Counted from the stretch's first letter, positions 16,418-25,515 are shown. The stretch is DNA of 64,000 bases from DSNY01 sp964539745 (GCA_964539745.1 CAZIJU010000002.1:62001-126000); one strand, 5' to 3'. Program-made: numbers and translations. The notes: generated by a model from the letters alone, not told the origin.

Positions 16418-16978
16418 TCAGCGCGCGCTGCCCGGCCGCAGGACCTCGATGCGGCGGCGCACGTGCAGGTTGACCACGTGCAGCGATCCGTCGGCGGCCC
16501 GCCCGGTGAATTCGGAGTAGTCGGGACTGAACCGGGCGTCGTCGAGCGGCTCGTCGAGCACGATCCGCCGCACCGCAAACGGCCCGCGATCGGCGATGCC
16601 TTCACCCATCCGATAGTCGTGCACGAGCCCGTCGTATACCGGTTCGGCGTTCGGGTCGTACGACAGCTCCCAGGCTTCGGGGATGTCGGCCAGCAGCACG
16701 ACGAAGCTCTTGCGCGGCGGCGCATCGACGATGCGCGCCACGCGCGAGGTCGTGCCGCGCTTGTCGGCGACGCGGATACGGCGCACGACCGCGCCGCTTG
16801 CGGCGTCGATCGCGACGAGCTCGCGCGCCGCGTTGTCCGCCTGCAGCAGCCAGCGCCCATCGGCTGAACGAACGGCGGGGTCGGCCGCCGACAAAGGAAA
16901 AGCGGCCGCGAGAGCCGCGGCCGCCAAAGCGCTGCGCAGCAGAAGCGCGCAGCGTCGGACTACATCGCCAGCACCCAC
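16418..16978 (-). CDS. Short cytochrome d1-type propeller protein
   Basis: About 186 residues with a Sec signal-like start (RSALAAAALAAAFPLSAA) followed by beta-propeller sequence of the cd1/NirF kind: SADGRWLLQADNA, PPRKSFVVLLADIPEAWEL, SYDPNAEPVYDGLVHDYR and RGPFAVRRIVLDEPLDD. That is roughly half the length of NirF or the d1 domain, with no heme c motif. The start is uncertain: GTG at 16978 (overlapping nirM by 19 bases) or TTG at 16927. It follows nirS and nirM on the same strand, so a role in heme d1 handling or NirS maturation is plausible. It could also be a decayed NirF; the function is unproven. Confidence 0.6.
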   Translation of the reverse strand: MGAGDVVRRCALLLRSALAAAALAAAFPLSAADPAVRSADGRWLLQADNAARELVAIDAASGAVVRRIRVADKRGTTSRVARIVDAPPRKSFVVLLADIPEAWELSYDPNAEPVYDGLVHDYRMGEGIADRGPFAVRRIVLDEPLDDARFSPDYSEFTGRAADGSLHVVNLHVRRRIEVLRPGSAR

Positions 16979-17274
16979 TCGACCAGCTTCTTGATGTCGG
17001 CGTCGGGCACTGCCGCGTTCGGCGGCATCGGCACCGGGCCCCAGACGCCGGAGCCGCCCTTCTTCACTTTGTCGGACAGCTTGGCGACCGCGTCGGCCTG
17101 GCCTTTGTACTTCTTGGCGACGTCCTTGTACGCGGGGCCGACGCTTTTTTTGTCGAGCTGGTGGCAGGCGATGCAGTTGTGCTTCTTGGCGAGCGCTTCG
17201 TCGGCGTGCGCCGCGCCGGTGGCGGTGAGCGCGGCGCCGATCGCAACCGCAAGGATGGCGGGTTTGCATTTCAT
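16960..17274 (-). CDS. nirM: Cytochrome c-551/c-552, NirM type
   Basis: A 104-residue periplasmic class I cytochrome c that passes electrons to NirS. It has a signal peptide (ending TGAAHA), the heme site CIACH at 34-38, and the distal Met in GVWGPVPMPPN, as in Pseudomonas c551. GAGGAGGG lies upstream of ATG 17274. It is 13 bases downstream of nirS in the same operon, the classical nirSM arrangement. Confidence 0.9.
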   Translation of the reverse strand: MKCKPAILAVAIGAALTATGAAHADEALAKKHNCIACHQLDKKSVGPAYKDVAKKYKGQADAVAKLSDKVKKGGSGVWGPVPMPPNAAVPDADIKKLVEWVLAM

Positions 17275-17287
17275 CGGTGCGCCCTCC

Positions 17288-19027
17288 TCAGTACACGTCG
17301 TGCTGCGTGTTGTAGATGTTGAAGTGGCCGGTCGGGGTGATCAGCTTCGGGTCCTTGATCACAGCCTTAGGCTTCAGCGTCTTGTCGTCGACGACGACCA
17401 GCGCCGAGGTCTGGTCCTTGGCGCTCCACACGGCGAACCACACCTCATCGCCCGCCTTGTTGTATTCGGGCTGAACGATCCGGCCCTGGCCTTCCGGAAT
17501 GCCGGCCCAGTCGGCAATCGGCAGGATCTTCGGCTTGGCCGACAGGTCCTTGATGTTGAACACCGCCACCGAGCGGGCGATCTTGCTGTCCGGATTCAGC
17601 GGCGTGTCGACGTACAGGTTGCTGCTCTTCGGATGCGTCTTGATGAAGAGGTTGCCGCCGCCCTGGCCGTCGAGCATCTGCACGACTTTCCACGCGTACT
17701 GTTTGTGGTTCTTCGGGTCGGTGCCGATCAGCGCGATCTTCTCGCTGCCCAGGTGGCCGGTGGCCCAGACCGGGCCGTACTTCGGGTGGACGAAGTTGGC
17801 GCCGCGGCCCGGGTGCGGGATCTTGTCGACGTCGACGAGCGCCACGCGCTTGCCTTCTTTCGCGTCGACCACTGCGATCTTGTGCGACTGGTTGGCCGCG
17901 ACGAGGAAGTAGCGTTTGCTCGCGTCCCAGCCGCCGTCGTGCAGGAAGCGCGCCGCCGGGATTTCGGTGACCGTCAGGTTCTCGATGTCCTTGTAGTTGA
18001 CCAGCAGGATCTTGCCGGTTTCCTTGACGTTGACGACGAACTCGGGCTTGAAGTGCGACGCGACGATCGACGCCACGCGCGGCTCGGGATGGAATTCCTG
18101 CGTATCGACGGTGACGCCCCGCGTCGACACGATCTTCAGCGGCTCCAGGGTGTCGCCCTTCATGATCACGTACTGTGGCGGCCAGTAGCTGCCGGCGATC
18201 GCGAGCTTGTCCTCGTAGCCCTTGAACTTCGATACGTCGACCGAACGCGCCTCCAGGCCGACGCGGATCTCGGCGACGTTGTCCGGCTTCTCCATCCACA
18301 GGTCGATCATGTTGATCTTGGCGTCGCGCCCGATCACGTACACGTAGCGGCCCGAAGCCGACACGCGCGAGATGTGCACCGCATAGCCGGTCTTGACGAT
18401 GTTGATGATCTTCTTCGTGTCGCCGTCGATCAGCGCGACTTCGCCGGTGTCGCGCAGCGTGGTCGAGAAGATGTTGTCGATGTTGTAGTTGTTCATCTTC
18501 TTCTTCGGCCGTTTGTCAAGCGGCACGATGACCTTCCAGGTCGCCTTCATGTCCGCCATGCCGAACTCGGGCGGCGTCGGAGGCGTCTGCTGGATGTAGC
18601 GCGCCATCAGGTCGACTTCGGCGTCGTTCAATTCGCCCGACGTGCCCCAGTTCGGCATGCCGGCCGGCGTGCCGTACTTGATGAAGACCTTCAGGATCTC
18701 GGTTCCGCGCTGCAAGGTGATGTCCGGCGTCAGCGGTTTGCCGGTCGCGCCCTTGCGCAGCACGCCGTGGCAGCCGGCACAGCGCTCGAAGTAGATCTGG
18801 CGGCCGCGCTCGAACTCGGCCTTCGTCATCGGCGGCGCCTTCGGATTGATGTCCTGGTGCATCTCCACGCCCGCCAGCGGCGAGCCGCCGGCCTGGTAAC
18901 GGAGTTCTTCTCCGGTGACGGGCTGCCGGTCGTCCTTTTTTGCCGCGTCGCCTTTGGCCTGGGCGAACGCGAGTCCGGCAGCCATCGCGCCGGCCAGCGC
19001 CGCGACGGCCAGTGTGCTTCGTTTCAT
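17288..19027 (-). CDS. nirS: Cytochrome cd1 nitrite reductase
   Basis: Periplasmic dissimilatory nitrite reductase reducing nitrite to NO. The 579-residue precursor has a signal peptide, a cytochrome c domain with heme motif CAGCH at 83-87, and the eight-bladed d1 propeller through the C-terminus (VHISRVSASGRYVYVIGRDAK, VASHFKPEFVVNVKETGK, PTGHFNIYNTQHDVY). Length and conserved blocks match functional NirS. No nirE/F/D/L/G/H/J/N heme d1 genes are in the window, so d1 supply must be encoded elsewhere. Upstream 19028-19155 has one tentative Dnr-like box. Confidence 0.97.
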   Translation of the reverse strand: MKRSTLAVAALAGAMAAGLAFAQAKGDAAKKDDRQPVTGEELRYQAGGSPLAGVEMHQDINPKAPPMTKAEFERGRQIYFERCAGCHGVLRKGATGKPLTPDITLQRGTEILKVFIKYGTPAGMPNWGTSGELNDAEVDLMARYIQQTPPTPPEFGMADMKATWKVIVPLDKRPKKKMNNYNIDNIFSTTLRDTGEVALIDGDTKKIINIVKTGYAVHISRVSASGRYVYVIGRDAKINMIDLWMEKPDNVAEIRVGLEARSVDVSKFKGYEDKLAIAGSYWPPQYVIMKGDTLEPLKIVSTRGVTVDTQEFHPEPRVASIVASHFKPEFVVNVKETGKILLVNYKDIENLTVTEIPAARFLHDGGWDASKRYFLVAANQSHKIAVVDAKEGKRVALVDVDKIPHPGRGANFVHPKYGPVWATGHLGSEKIALIGTDPKNHKQYAWKVVQMLDGQGGGNLFIKTHPKSSNLYVDTPLNPDSKIARSVAVFNIKDLSAKPKILPIADWAGIPEGQGRIVQPEYNKAGDEVWFAVWSAKDQTSALVVVDDKTLKPKAVIKDPKLITPTGHFNIYNTQHDVY

Positions 19028-19125
19028 CTCGATCTCCTCTTGGGTTGCAGCGGAATCCGCCGGCGCCCGTTGTGAAACTGCGCCATGTTCGACGGCGACG
19101 CTAGGCGATGCATGCCGGCATTTCC

Positions 19126-19139
19126 ATGCTCTGAATCAA
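19126..19139 (-). promoter_or_regulatory. Tentative FNR/Dnr box upstream of nirS
   Basis: On the minus strand TTGAT-TCAG-AGCAT: one perfect half-site and a 3/5 second half, about 104 bases before nirS. Weak on sequence; the context supports it. Confidence 0.3.
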
Positions 19140-19155
19140 TTCGGCGCCCGTCGCG

Positions 19156-21375
19156 CTACAGCGTCGCTCGCAGCAGGACCGACGCATTGCGGCCCGGCTG
19201 GGTATAGCGGTCGACCGTGGCCGCAGGGTTGACCACGTCGCGCACGTCGGACCACAGCCAGTACTTGCGGTCGAACAGGTTGAACACACCGGCGGAGACG
19301 CGGATGCGCGGATGCAACTGCCAGCTCGCCGTCAGATCGACGACCGTGTACGCGGGCGGCGCGAAGCGGGCTCCGGTGGTCTGGTCGATGCGCGTCTTGG
19401 CGCGCGCATGCGTGGCATGCAGCGCGGCGCTGAAGCCGTCGCGGTCGTAGAAGACGCCGGCGACCAGCCGCGGCGGCTCGATCGTGTTCAGCGGTACGTC
19501 CTTGTCGGTGTCGTCGCCGCGTGCGTACGAAGCCGCCGCCTGCAGCGACCACGGCCCGGCGACGCGCCACAGCGCGCTCGCCTCGGCGCCGAAGATGCGT
19601 GCATGGGCGACGTTGCGCGACTGGAAGGTGCCGGTGGCGCCGGGGACGCAGGCCGGATCGGCGGGGCAGGCGAGCGGCGCGCGCGAGGCGATCAGGTCGC
19701 GGTAGCGCGCATCGAAAGCGGTCGCCGTGTACTCGAAGCGCGGATGGCGGCCGCGCACGCCGAGCTCCAGCCCCCGGCTGCGCTCGGCCTTCAGGTCCGG
19801 GTTGGGGATCACCGCGTAGCCCGACGGCAGGCTCGAAAGACCGATGTTGATGTCGGACGCCGGCGGGGCGCGAAAGCCGCTCGCCCATTGCGCGCTGAAG
19901 GTCGTCGACGGCGACGCGCGGTACAGCAGTCCGAGCCGCGGCGACAGTGCCTGGTCGGCGCTGTCGATCGGAATGCGCCCGCCGCTGCCCGACAGGAACG
20001 CCGCGTCCGCCTGCGTGCGCAGGCTGAAGCGGTCGAAGCGCAACGCCGGAATCAGCCTCAGGCGATCGCCGGCGAGCCCGATTTCGTCCTGCGCGAACGC
20101 GCCGATGCGGTCGGTCGTCGACAACGGAAAGTCGCGCGTCGGAAAGGTTTCCGTACCGACGACGTTGGTCGTCACGCCGGTATTCAGGTTCGTCTGGCGG
20201 CCATCGCGCATTTCGTCGGCGGCCAGCCGCGCGGCCTCGAGCCCGAACAGCCAGTGGCCGGCCGCTCCGGCGTCGACTTCGCCGAGCCAGCTCGCACCCT
20301 GCTCCTTCTGCTCGAAGCGGAAGCGCACATCGCGCAGGCAGTTCACCGTGCCGACCGCCGACAGGCACGCCGCCGTCGTGTTGGTGCGCAGGTCGAGCGT
20401 GTCGTTGCGGGTCAGCGCGCGCTGGGCGTACACGAGCCAGCGCTGCCGCGCGAGTCCGAAGACCTGCGGCAGGTCGGCATCAATGCTCGCGCGTTCGCGC
20501 TGACCGAGATCGCTGGCTTCGAGCCGCGTGGTGCGGCTCGACTGCGGATTGAGCGACAACACGTCCGTGTCGATGCCGGCGACATGCCGGTCGAGCGTCA
20601 GACGCCAGCGGCCGCCACCCGCCTGCGGCCACACGAGCTTGGCCAGCAGCGACTCCGCGGCCGCGCGCTGCGGATTGGGCGCAGTGCGCGCGGTGCCGAC
20701 GACATCGTTGGTGCCGAAGTTCTCGGTCTCGCGCGCGGTGGCGCGCTGGATGCCGACGAGGCCTGCGAGCTGTTCGCCACGCGCTGCGACCAGCAGCCCG
20801 CGCTGCCAGCGTTCGCTGGCCGACGCGTAGCCCAGGTCGACCGTCGTCTGCGCGGCGCGGCCGGCGCCGAGCACGTCTTCGGGATCGACCGTGGAGAAAG
20901 CCACGACGCCGCCGAGCGCATCCGATCCGTACAGCGCCGAACTCGGTCCGCGAAGGATTTCGACCTTCTGCAACAACCCGACGTCGAGCTGGTTGCGCGA
21001 GGCGTTCGAGAAGCTGCCGACGCGGTAAGCGTCGGGCAGCCGCACGCCGTCGAGCGTCATCAGCACGCGGTTGCCGGTCATGCCGCGGATGCCGATTGCG
21101 CCGAGCCCGAAGCGCGCAGGCGCGTTCTCGATCGCCACGCCGGGTTCGTAGCGCAGCAGCTCGCGCAGATTGGTCACGACCTCGCGCTCGATGTCGCGGC
21201 GGGTGATCGCGGTCGCCGTCGGCGCGACGTCGTCGATCTGCCGTTGCATCCGATACGCCACACCGATGACTTCGACCGCGTCGAGCCGCGCAACGGTTTG
21301 CGCGGGCGCTGTGCCGGTACAGGCCAGCGCAACCGCGCCCGCGAGCGCGACGCGCTGGTCAAATCGCTTTGACAC
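19156..21375 (-). CDS. TonB-dependent outer-membrane receptor (heme-type)
   Basis: A 739-residue outer-membrane transporter with signal peptide, plug domain (VRLPDAYRVGSFSNASRNQ, EILRGPSSALYGSDALGG) and beta-barrel to the C-terminus. The plug and the FSTVDPEDVL region resemble hemoglobin/heme-receptor subfamilies more than siderophore receptors, but the ligand is not proven; copper receptors of denitrifiers are another option. GTG 21375 is preferred with CGGAGCG upstream; an ATG at 21423 lacks a good site. It ends about 130 bases before nirS on the same strand, so readthrough into nirS is possible. Confidence 0.85.
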   Translation of the reverse strand: MSKRFDQRVALAGAVALACTGTAPAQTVARLDAVEVIGVAYRMQRQIDDVAPTATAITRRDIEREVVTNLRELLRYEPGVAIENAPARFGLGAIGIRGMTGNRVLMTLDGVRLPDAYRVGSFSNASRNQLDVGLLQKVEILRGPSSALYGSDALGGVVAFSTVDPEDVLGAGRAAQTTVDLGYASASERWQRGLLVAARGEQLAGLVGIQRATARETENFGTNDVVGTARTAPNPQRAAAESLLAKLVWPQAGGGRWRLTLDRHVAGIDTDVLSLNPQSSRTTRLEASDLGQRERASIDADLPQVFGLARQRWLVYAQRALTRNDTLDLRTNTTAACLSAVGTVNCLRDVRFRFEQKEQGASWLGEVDAGAAGHWLFGLEAARLAADEMRDGRQTNLNTGVTTNVVGTETFPTRDFPLSTTDRIGAFAQDEIGLAGDRLRLIPALRFDRFSLRTQADAAFLSGSGGRIPIDSADQALSPRLGLLYRASPSTTFSAQWASGFRAPPASDINIGLSSLPSGYAVIPNPDLKAERSRGLELGVRGRHPRFEYTATAFDARYRDLIASRAPLACPADPACVPGATGTFQSRNVAHARIFGAEASALWRVAGPWSLQAAASYARGDDTDKDVPLNTIEPPRLVAGVFYDRDGFSAALHATHARAKTRIDQTTGARFAPPAYTVVDLTASWQLHPRIRVSAGVFNLFDRKYWLWSDVRDVVNPAATVDRYTQPGRNASVLLRATL

Positions 21376-21430
21376 TTCATCGCTCCGTCGTGAAAGTGCG
21401 TGCAAGGTACGTCGCCGCCCCATGGTCGCC

Positions 21431-21444
21431 TTGACCGGCGTTAA
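21431..21444 (+). promoter_or_regulatory. FNR/Dnr-like box before the Crp/Fnr gene
   Basis: TTGAC-CGGC-GTTAA is one base from a TTGAC-N4-GTCAA palindrome. It sits in the divergent spacer between the TonB receptor and the regulator gene and could serve either. Confidence 0.4.
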
Positions 21445-21668
21445 CGCCGCCTGCCGATGCCTCCAACGGCTCGCCGGACTACCTCCAAGGAGGCATGCGA
21501 TCGTGCCGCTGCGGGGTCGCGCCGGTGTGACGCAGGTCAAGACCCGGCAGATTGGCTCGTCCAGACTCCGGCGAACGCAGCACATTCGGGTGCGCGCGCA
21601 GCCCGGTCAACGACGCCGGCCGCACGAAGCCGGCGCGATCCGCGCGCCCGCCGCACCGGGGAAACGCC

Positions 21669-22364
21669 ATGGCCGCAGTCCTGCACGCCGAGAACTTTCT
21701 CGCCAATCTCGCGCTGTTTCGCGAGCTCACGCCAGAGCAGCGCGCGCATATCGCCGAAAGCACGCGGCAGCTTCGCGTCGCGCGCGGCGACGTTCTGTTC
21801 CATCGAGGCGATCCGGCCGCCGGCATGTACGTGATCGTGTTCGGGCAGATCAAGCTGTCGTTCGTTTCATCGACCGGCGTCGAAAAGGTCGTCGAGATCC
21901 TCGACCAGGGGCAGAGCTTCGGCGAGGCGGTGATGTTCCTCGACCTGCCGCACGTGGTGACCGCGCAGGCGCTTGCCGACAGCCTGCTGCTGTTCGTGCC
22001 GAAGGAAACCGTATTCGAGGGCATCGACCGGGATCCCGTGTTCGCGCGCCGCCTGCTCGGCGGTCTGTCGCGGCGGCTGCACCAGTTGATCGCCGACGTC
22101 GAGTCGTACTCGACGCGTTCGGGAACCGAACGCGTGATCGGCTACCTGCTGCGCGATTGCCATGCGGCAGATCAGCCCGACGGCGCCGGCAGCGTCGAAA
22201 TTCAGCTTCCGGTCGCCAAGGGCATCATCGCTTCGCGGCTCAACCTCACGCAGGAACACTTCTCGCGCATCCTGCACGACCTCAGTGCGCTCGGGCTGAT
22301 CGAGGTGAAAGGTCGCCGGATCGTCGTCCGCGACCTCGATCGCCTGCGCAAGCACGCGAGCTGA
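21669..22364 (+). CDS. dnr: Crp/Fnr-family regulator, Dnr/NnrR-like
   Basis: A 231-residue transcription factor with an N-terminal cyclic-nucleotide-binding fold (RGDVLFHRGDPAAGMYVIV), a long dimer helix and a C-terminal helix-turn-helix (GIIASRLNLTQEHFSRILHDL). It lacks the N-terminal cysteines of FNR. This pattern plus its position beside nirS fits the NO-responsive Dnr/NnrR group that activates nir and nor genes. ATG 21669 has GGGGAAA upstream. Assignment to Dnr rather than another Crp-like class is inference from context. Confidence 0.8.
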   Translation: MAAVLHAENFLANLALFRELTPEQRAHIAESTRQLRVARGDVLFHRGDPAAGMYVIVFGQIKLSFVSSTGVEKVVEILDQGQSFGEAVMFLDLPHVVTAQALADSLLLFVPKETVFEGIDRDPVFARRLLGGLSRRLHQLIADVESYSTRSGTERVIGYLLRDCHAADQPDGAGSVEIQLPVAKGIIASRLNLTQEHFSRILHDLSALGLIEVKGRRIVVRDLDRLRKHAS

Positions 22365-22443
22365 CGCGCGCCGGCCCGGGGTCTTGGACCCTTCGAACGG
22401 GAAGAAGGATGCGCGGACGCGGGCGGAGGCCAGGCGTTCGCGG

Positions 22444-22674
22444 TTACTCCGCGTTCGGCGCCGCGCGCTCGCAGATGTCGATCTCGTAGCGCCCGTCTTC
22501 GCACGCCGTGGCGTAGTACGCGTAGCCGTTGTGCTCGAGCACGCGATACAGCGGGAAGGGCTCGCGTTCGAGGATCAGGCGGATGCGTTCGCCGCGCGGG
22601 AGGTTGCACAACGCTTCCATCACGGCCTCGAACGGGCGAGGCGGCTCCCAGCCGCGTGCATCGATCACGATCAT
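22444..22674 (-). CDS. DUF2249 domain protein
   Basis: A 76-residue soluble protein starting MIVIDARGWEPPRPFEAVMEAL, the DUF2249 (TusA-like fold) pattern, with a core LPRGERIRLILEREPFPLYRVLEHNGY. The family has no settled function but recurs in denitrification and NO-related operons. ATG 22674 has GGAGG upstream and overlaps the stop of the heme A synthase-like gene (ATGA), so it closes that operon. Confidence 0.85.
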   Translation of the reverse strand: MIVIDARGWEPPRPFEAVMEALCNLPRGERIRLILEREPFPLYRVLEHNGYAYYATACEDGRYEIDICERAAPNAE

Positions 22675-23591
22675 TCGGTCCTCCGGACGGCGAGACAACG
22701 TTCCAGCAAAGCCGCGCAGGTGGCGACCAGCGCACCGGCGGCAAGCGCGTGTGCAACCGCCAGCGCGAGCGGCCCTTCGTAGGCGGCGAGTGCGAGCCCG
22801 AGGGCGAGCGCGAGCGTCGAGGCGCCGACGACGGCGCGCACGTACGGAGTGCGCGGCCGTCGCGTACTCGCGGATGCCGCCGCGACCGCCAGCACCGAGA
22901 CGACGATGCCGCCGAGCCGATGCACCGCGTGCAGGGGTTCACCCGCGCGGACGTGACGCAGCAGATCGACGGCGACACCGGCCTCGAGCGGATTCCACAG
23001 CCGTGCCGCACCGGGCAGCCAGCTCTCGCTGCATTCGACCACGCACGCCGATCCCGCCAGACGCGCGCTGATCATCGCGCCGCTGGCGGCCTGCAGCGCG
23101 AGCAGCGCGAGCACGATGGCGAGTGTGCGCGCGTGGCGATGCGGAGGGATGTACTGCGCGGCGGCGCGCTGCGCGCTGATCAGAAACGCCGCGCAGCCCG
23201 CCAGCGTGAGTCCGCCCAGCACGTTCGCCAGCGTGATCGCCGGCAGCGTCGAAGGCGTGAAGCGGCCGACGAGCGCAAGCGCGGCCGTCACCGCGAGCAG
23301 CACGACGGCCGCCGTGCGCGCGGGCCCGCCCCAGCGACGCCAGCCGAGGACGATCGCGGCGATCGCAGTCAGCGCGAAGGCCGATGCGGCGACCCGATGC
23401 ACCGCGCGCGCTGCCTGCGCCGCCGCGGAGTCGCGCGCCGCTTTCGCGGTGACTTCCTTGCCGTAGCAGGCCGGCCACGGCGTGCAGCCGATGCCGTTGG
23501 CCGCAAGCCGCAGATAGCTGCTGGCGCCGAGCACGGTGAGCGCAAGCGCGAAGGCCGTCACGAGCAGCGGTTGCGTCAGTTTTTCGCTCAA
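22671..23591 (-). CDS. Heme A synthase-like (COX15/CtaA) membrane protein
   Basis: A 306-residue polytopic membrane protein of the COX15/CtaA family, which oxidises heme O to heme A. Conserved His-containing stretches ARAVHRVAASAF and LHAVHRLGGIV occur in the two halves, with paired-Cys loops CTPWPACYG and SACVVECSESWL. The start is a TTG at 23591 overlapping the upstream stop by 4 bases (TTGA). Being in an operon with a divergent heme-copper subunit suggests it modifies heme for that enzyme, though it may serve the aa3-type oxidase. Confidence 0.8.
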   Translation of the reverse strand: MSEKLTQPLLVTAFALALTVLGASSYLRLAANGIGCTPWPACYGKEVTAKAARDSAAAQAARAVHRVAASAFALTAIAAIVLGWRRWGGPARTAAVVLLAVTAALALVGRFTPSTLPAITLANVLGGLTLAGCAAFLISAQRAAAQYIPPHRHARTLAIVLALLALQAASGAMISARLAGSACVVECSESWLPGAARLWNPLEAGVAVDLLRHVRAGEPLHAVHRLGGIVVSVLAVAAASASTRRPRTPYVRAVVGASTLALALGLALAAYEGPLALAVAHALAAGALVATCAALLERCLAVRRTE

Positions 23592-25003
23592 GCCCGACCC
23601 CGCCGCAGCGTGCGCAGAACGACGAGCGCAAAGACCAGCCCGCCGATCACCGCGATCAGCCCGCCCACGCCCATCAGCGCCATGCCGGCGACCTCCGACG
23701 GCGTGCGCAGCACCTGTTCGGCACCGGCGACCTTGCGCTGCACGCCGTAGCCGCCCGACCACACGAGGCCCGCGATGTGCAGGAACTGACCGGCGCCGTA
23801 CAGCACCGGCTGCCAAGTCGCGAGCCGCGGCAGCGGCCGCGTGTATCCGAGGCGCGGCAATAGGGCGTAGGTCAGTCCCATCAGCGCGAGCGTGATCCCG
23901 ACGATGGACCCATGGTAATGCGCCGGGATGCGGACGTCCGAGCCCTTGATCAGGAAGCCGATCAGCCCGCCCGCCGAAAACAGCACGAGCGAGGCGACGA
24001 GCGCCGTGCGCGACGGCCGTTCGGCCGCAGAAACCGGTGCGGCGCGCACCAGGCCGATCAGCACCGCGATCGTGATCGGCACGATCGCGAGCCCCCCGCC
24101 GAAGCGCATCTGCCAGGTGAACAGCTTCTGGTGCTCGACGGAGGCCACGTCCCACGCCAGGTAGATGACGGGCGTCGCGAAGACGGCAACCAGACCGATC
24201 GCGAACAGCAGCACCACGATGCGAGGCGAAAGCGGCACGCGCGCGCCCGCGAGCGTGGCGAGCCACAGCCACGCGACCATCATCAGCAGGCTCCAGCAGA
24301 ACTGGACGACGTGGCCCGGCCCCCAGAACAGCAACTCATAGTAGGTCTTGGCCTCGAGCGCCGGCGAAATCGCCGCCGTCGACCAGACGAGCGCGAGCAG
24401 CGCCATCGCCGCCGCCACCGCCGCCGTATTCAGCCCGAAGCGCAGCGCGCCGTCCGGCGCCAGCCACGGGCCGACTTTTTGCGGCACCGCGAGCGCGCGC
24501 AACGACGCCAGTCCGAAACCGGCCCCGAACACGATGAGCCCCCAGACGAACAGCCCGCTGTCGATCACCGGCACGTAGTTCGCCATCACCGGCGCACCGG
24601 GATTCAGGAAAGGCGCCGCACTCATCGCCACCGTGCCGAGCACCGCCAGCCCGAATGCCGTCCACGCGAGCGGTAGCCACCGCTCGGTGCCCGCGACGCT
24701 CCACAGCACGCCGGCGAACGAGGCGAACCAGACGAGCACCGACAGATCGACGTGTACGACCAGCGCGACGCGGAAAAAGTCGACCGTCGGCAGCCACGGC
24801 TGCAGGAACGGCGCACGCGCGACCACCAGCAGGATCGAGAACACGCCGCTCGCCAGAAGCGCGGCGATCGCCAGCGCGAGCCAGGCCGACGCGAGCGCGC
24901 GCCGCTCGCCGCCGGCGACCTCGAGGGCGTAGCGGGTATCGGCGTCGTCCGGAGCGCGCAATGGCCAGGCGAGCGCGGCGAAAGATGCAGCGAGCGTCTT
25001 CAT
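23588..25003 (-). CDS. Divergent heme-copper oxidase-superfamily catalytic subunit
   Basis: A 471-residue, ~12-helix membrane protein recognisable as a heme-copper subunit I. His84 is a low-spin heme candidate (VVHVDLSVLVWF). His362 and His364 (AHYHGSIVG) are the paired heme ligands. His231 (PGHVVQFCW) is the first binuclear-metal ligand. Odd points: the residue four after His231 is Phe235, not the redox Tyr of O2 reductases, and the usual His-His pair reads His291-Gln292 (VEHQKLFTW). It is therefore probably not a normal oxidase; an NO reductase-like or otherwise altered enzyme is likely. It overlaps its neighbours by 4 bases on both sides, within one tight operon. Confidence 0.8.
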   Translation of the reverse strand: MKTLAASFAALAWPLRAPDDADTRYALEVAGGERRALASAWLALAIAALLASGVFSILLVVARAPFLQPWLPTVDFFRVALVVHVDLSVLVWFASFAGVLWSVAGTERWLPLAWTAFGLAVLGTVAMSAAPFLNPGAPVMANYVPVIDSGLFVWGLIVFGAGFGLASLRALAVPQKVGPWLAPDGALRFGLNTAAVAAAMALLALVWSTAAISPALEAKTYYELLFWGPGHVVQFCWSLLMMVAWLWLATLAGARVPLSPRIVVLLFAIGLVAVFATPVIYLAWDVASVEHQKLFTWQMRFGGGLAIVPITIAVLIGLVRAAPVSAAERPSRTALVASLVLFSAGGLIGFLIKGSDVRIPAHYHGSIVGITLALMGLTYALLPRLGYTRPLPRLATWQPVLYGAGQFLHIAGLVWSGGYGVQRKVAGAEQVLRTPSEVAGMALMGVGGLIAVIGGLVFALVVLRTLRRGRA

Positions 25004-25515
25004 TTGATCAGCACGCCTCCCTTTTCGGCGTCGAAGTCGATCAGCACGATGCGGCCGGGCGTGACGTCGAGTTCGGCCGTTCTTTCGTAAGTGAAGCCGC
25101 TGCGGCGCGCGTCGTCGTTCAACTGCACGCGCAGCGTGTGGCGGCCGGCTGCGATCGGCATCCGCCGGTAGGCAGCCGAAGCGCCGTCCTTCGACAGTCC
25201 GGCGGGGGCGAACGACTCGTCGATGACCGCACGCCCGTCGAGTTCGACGCGCACGCGCACCGGCGAGCGTTCGCGCGGGCAGTCCAGTTCGGCGCGCATC
25301 TGCGGCGGCATCCGGGCCAGCTCTTCAGTCGTGCGCCTGCGGCAGTCGCCCTTCGGCTTGCCGGGGTGCAGCAGCGACAGCCGGAGCAACGCCTCGTCGT
25401 CGCCGAGCAGGCGCAGCGAAGGCGCCGTCGAGAAATACCCGACGAACGCGGCGAACAGCGCATACAGCACGGCCTGTGCCGGGTAGCGGATGATCGGACT
25501 GGCTTCTTGTGACAT
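25000..25515 (-). CDS. Single-pass periplasmic protein of the divergent oxidase operon
   Basis: A 171-residue protein I do not recognise. One N-terminal transmembrane helix (AVLYALFAAFVGYFS) anchors a periplasmic domain of beta-sandwich character (GRHTLRVQLNDDARRSG, TPGRIVLIDFDAEKGG) with two isolated Cys and no CuA or heme motif. It sits between the cytochrome-b fusion gene and the divergent heme-copper gene, overlapping the latter by 4 bases, so it is probably an accessory or subunit II-like anchor of that complex. Confidence 0.75.
   Translation of the reverse strand: MSQEASPIIRYPAQAVLYALFAAFVGYFSTAPSLRLLGDDEALLRLSLLHPGKPKGDCRRRTTEELARMPPQMRAELDCPRERSPVRVRVELDGRAVIDESFAPAGLSKDGASAAYRRMPIAAGRHTLRVQLNDDARRSGFTYERTAELDVTPGRIVLIDFDAEKGGVLIK

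Noticed and set aside
21358..21373. Inverted repeat GTCAAA-TCGC-TTTGAC as an FNR-type site
   Set aside because: Half-sites are in the opposite order to FNR/Dnr boxes, and it overlaps the TonB receptor start codon; likely chance.
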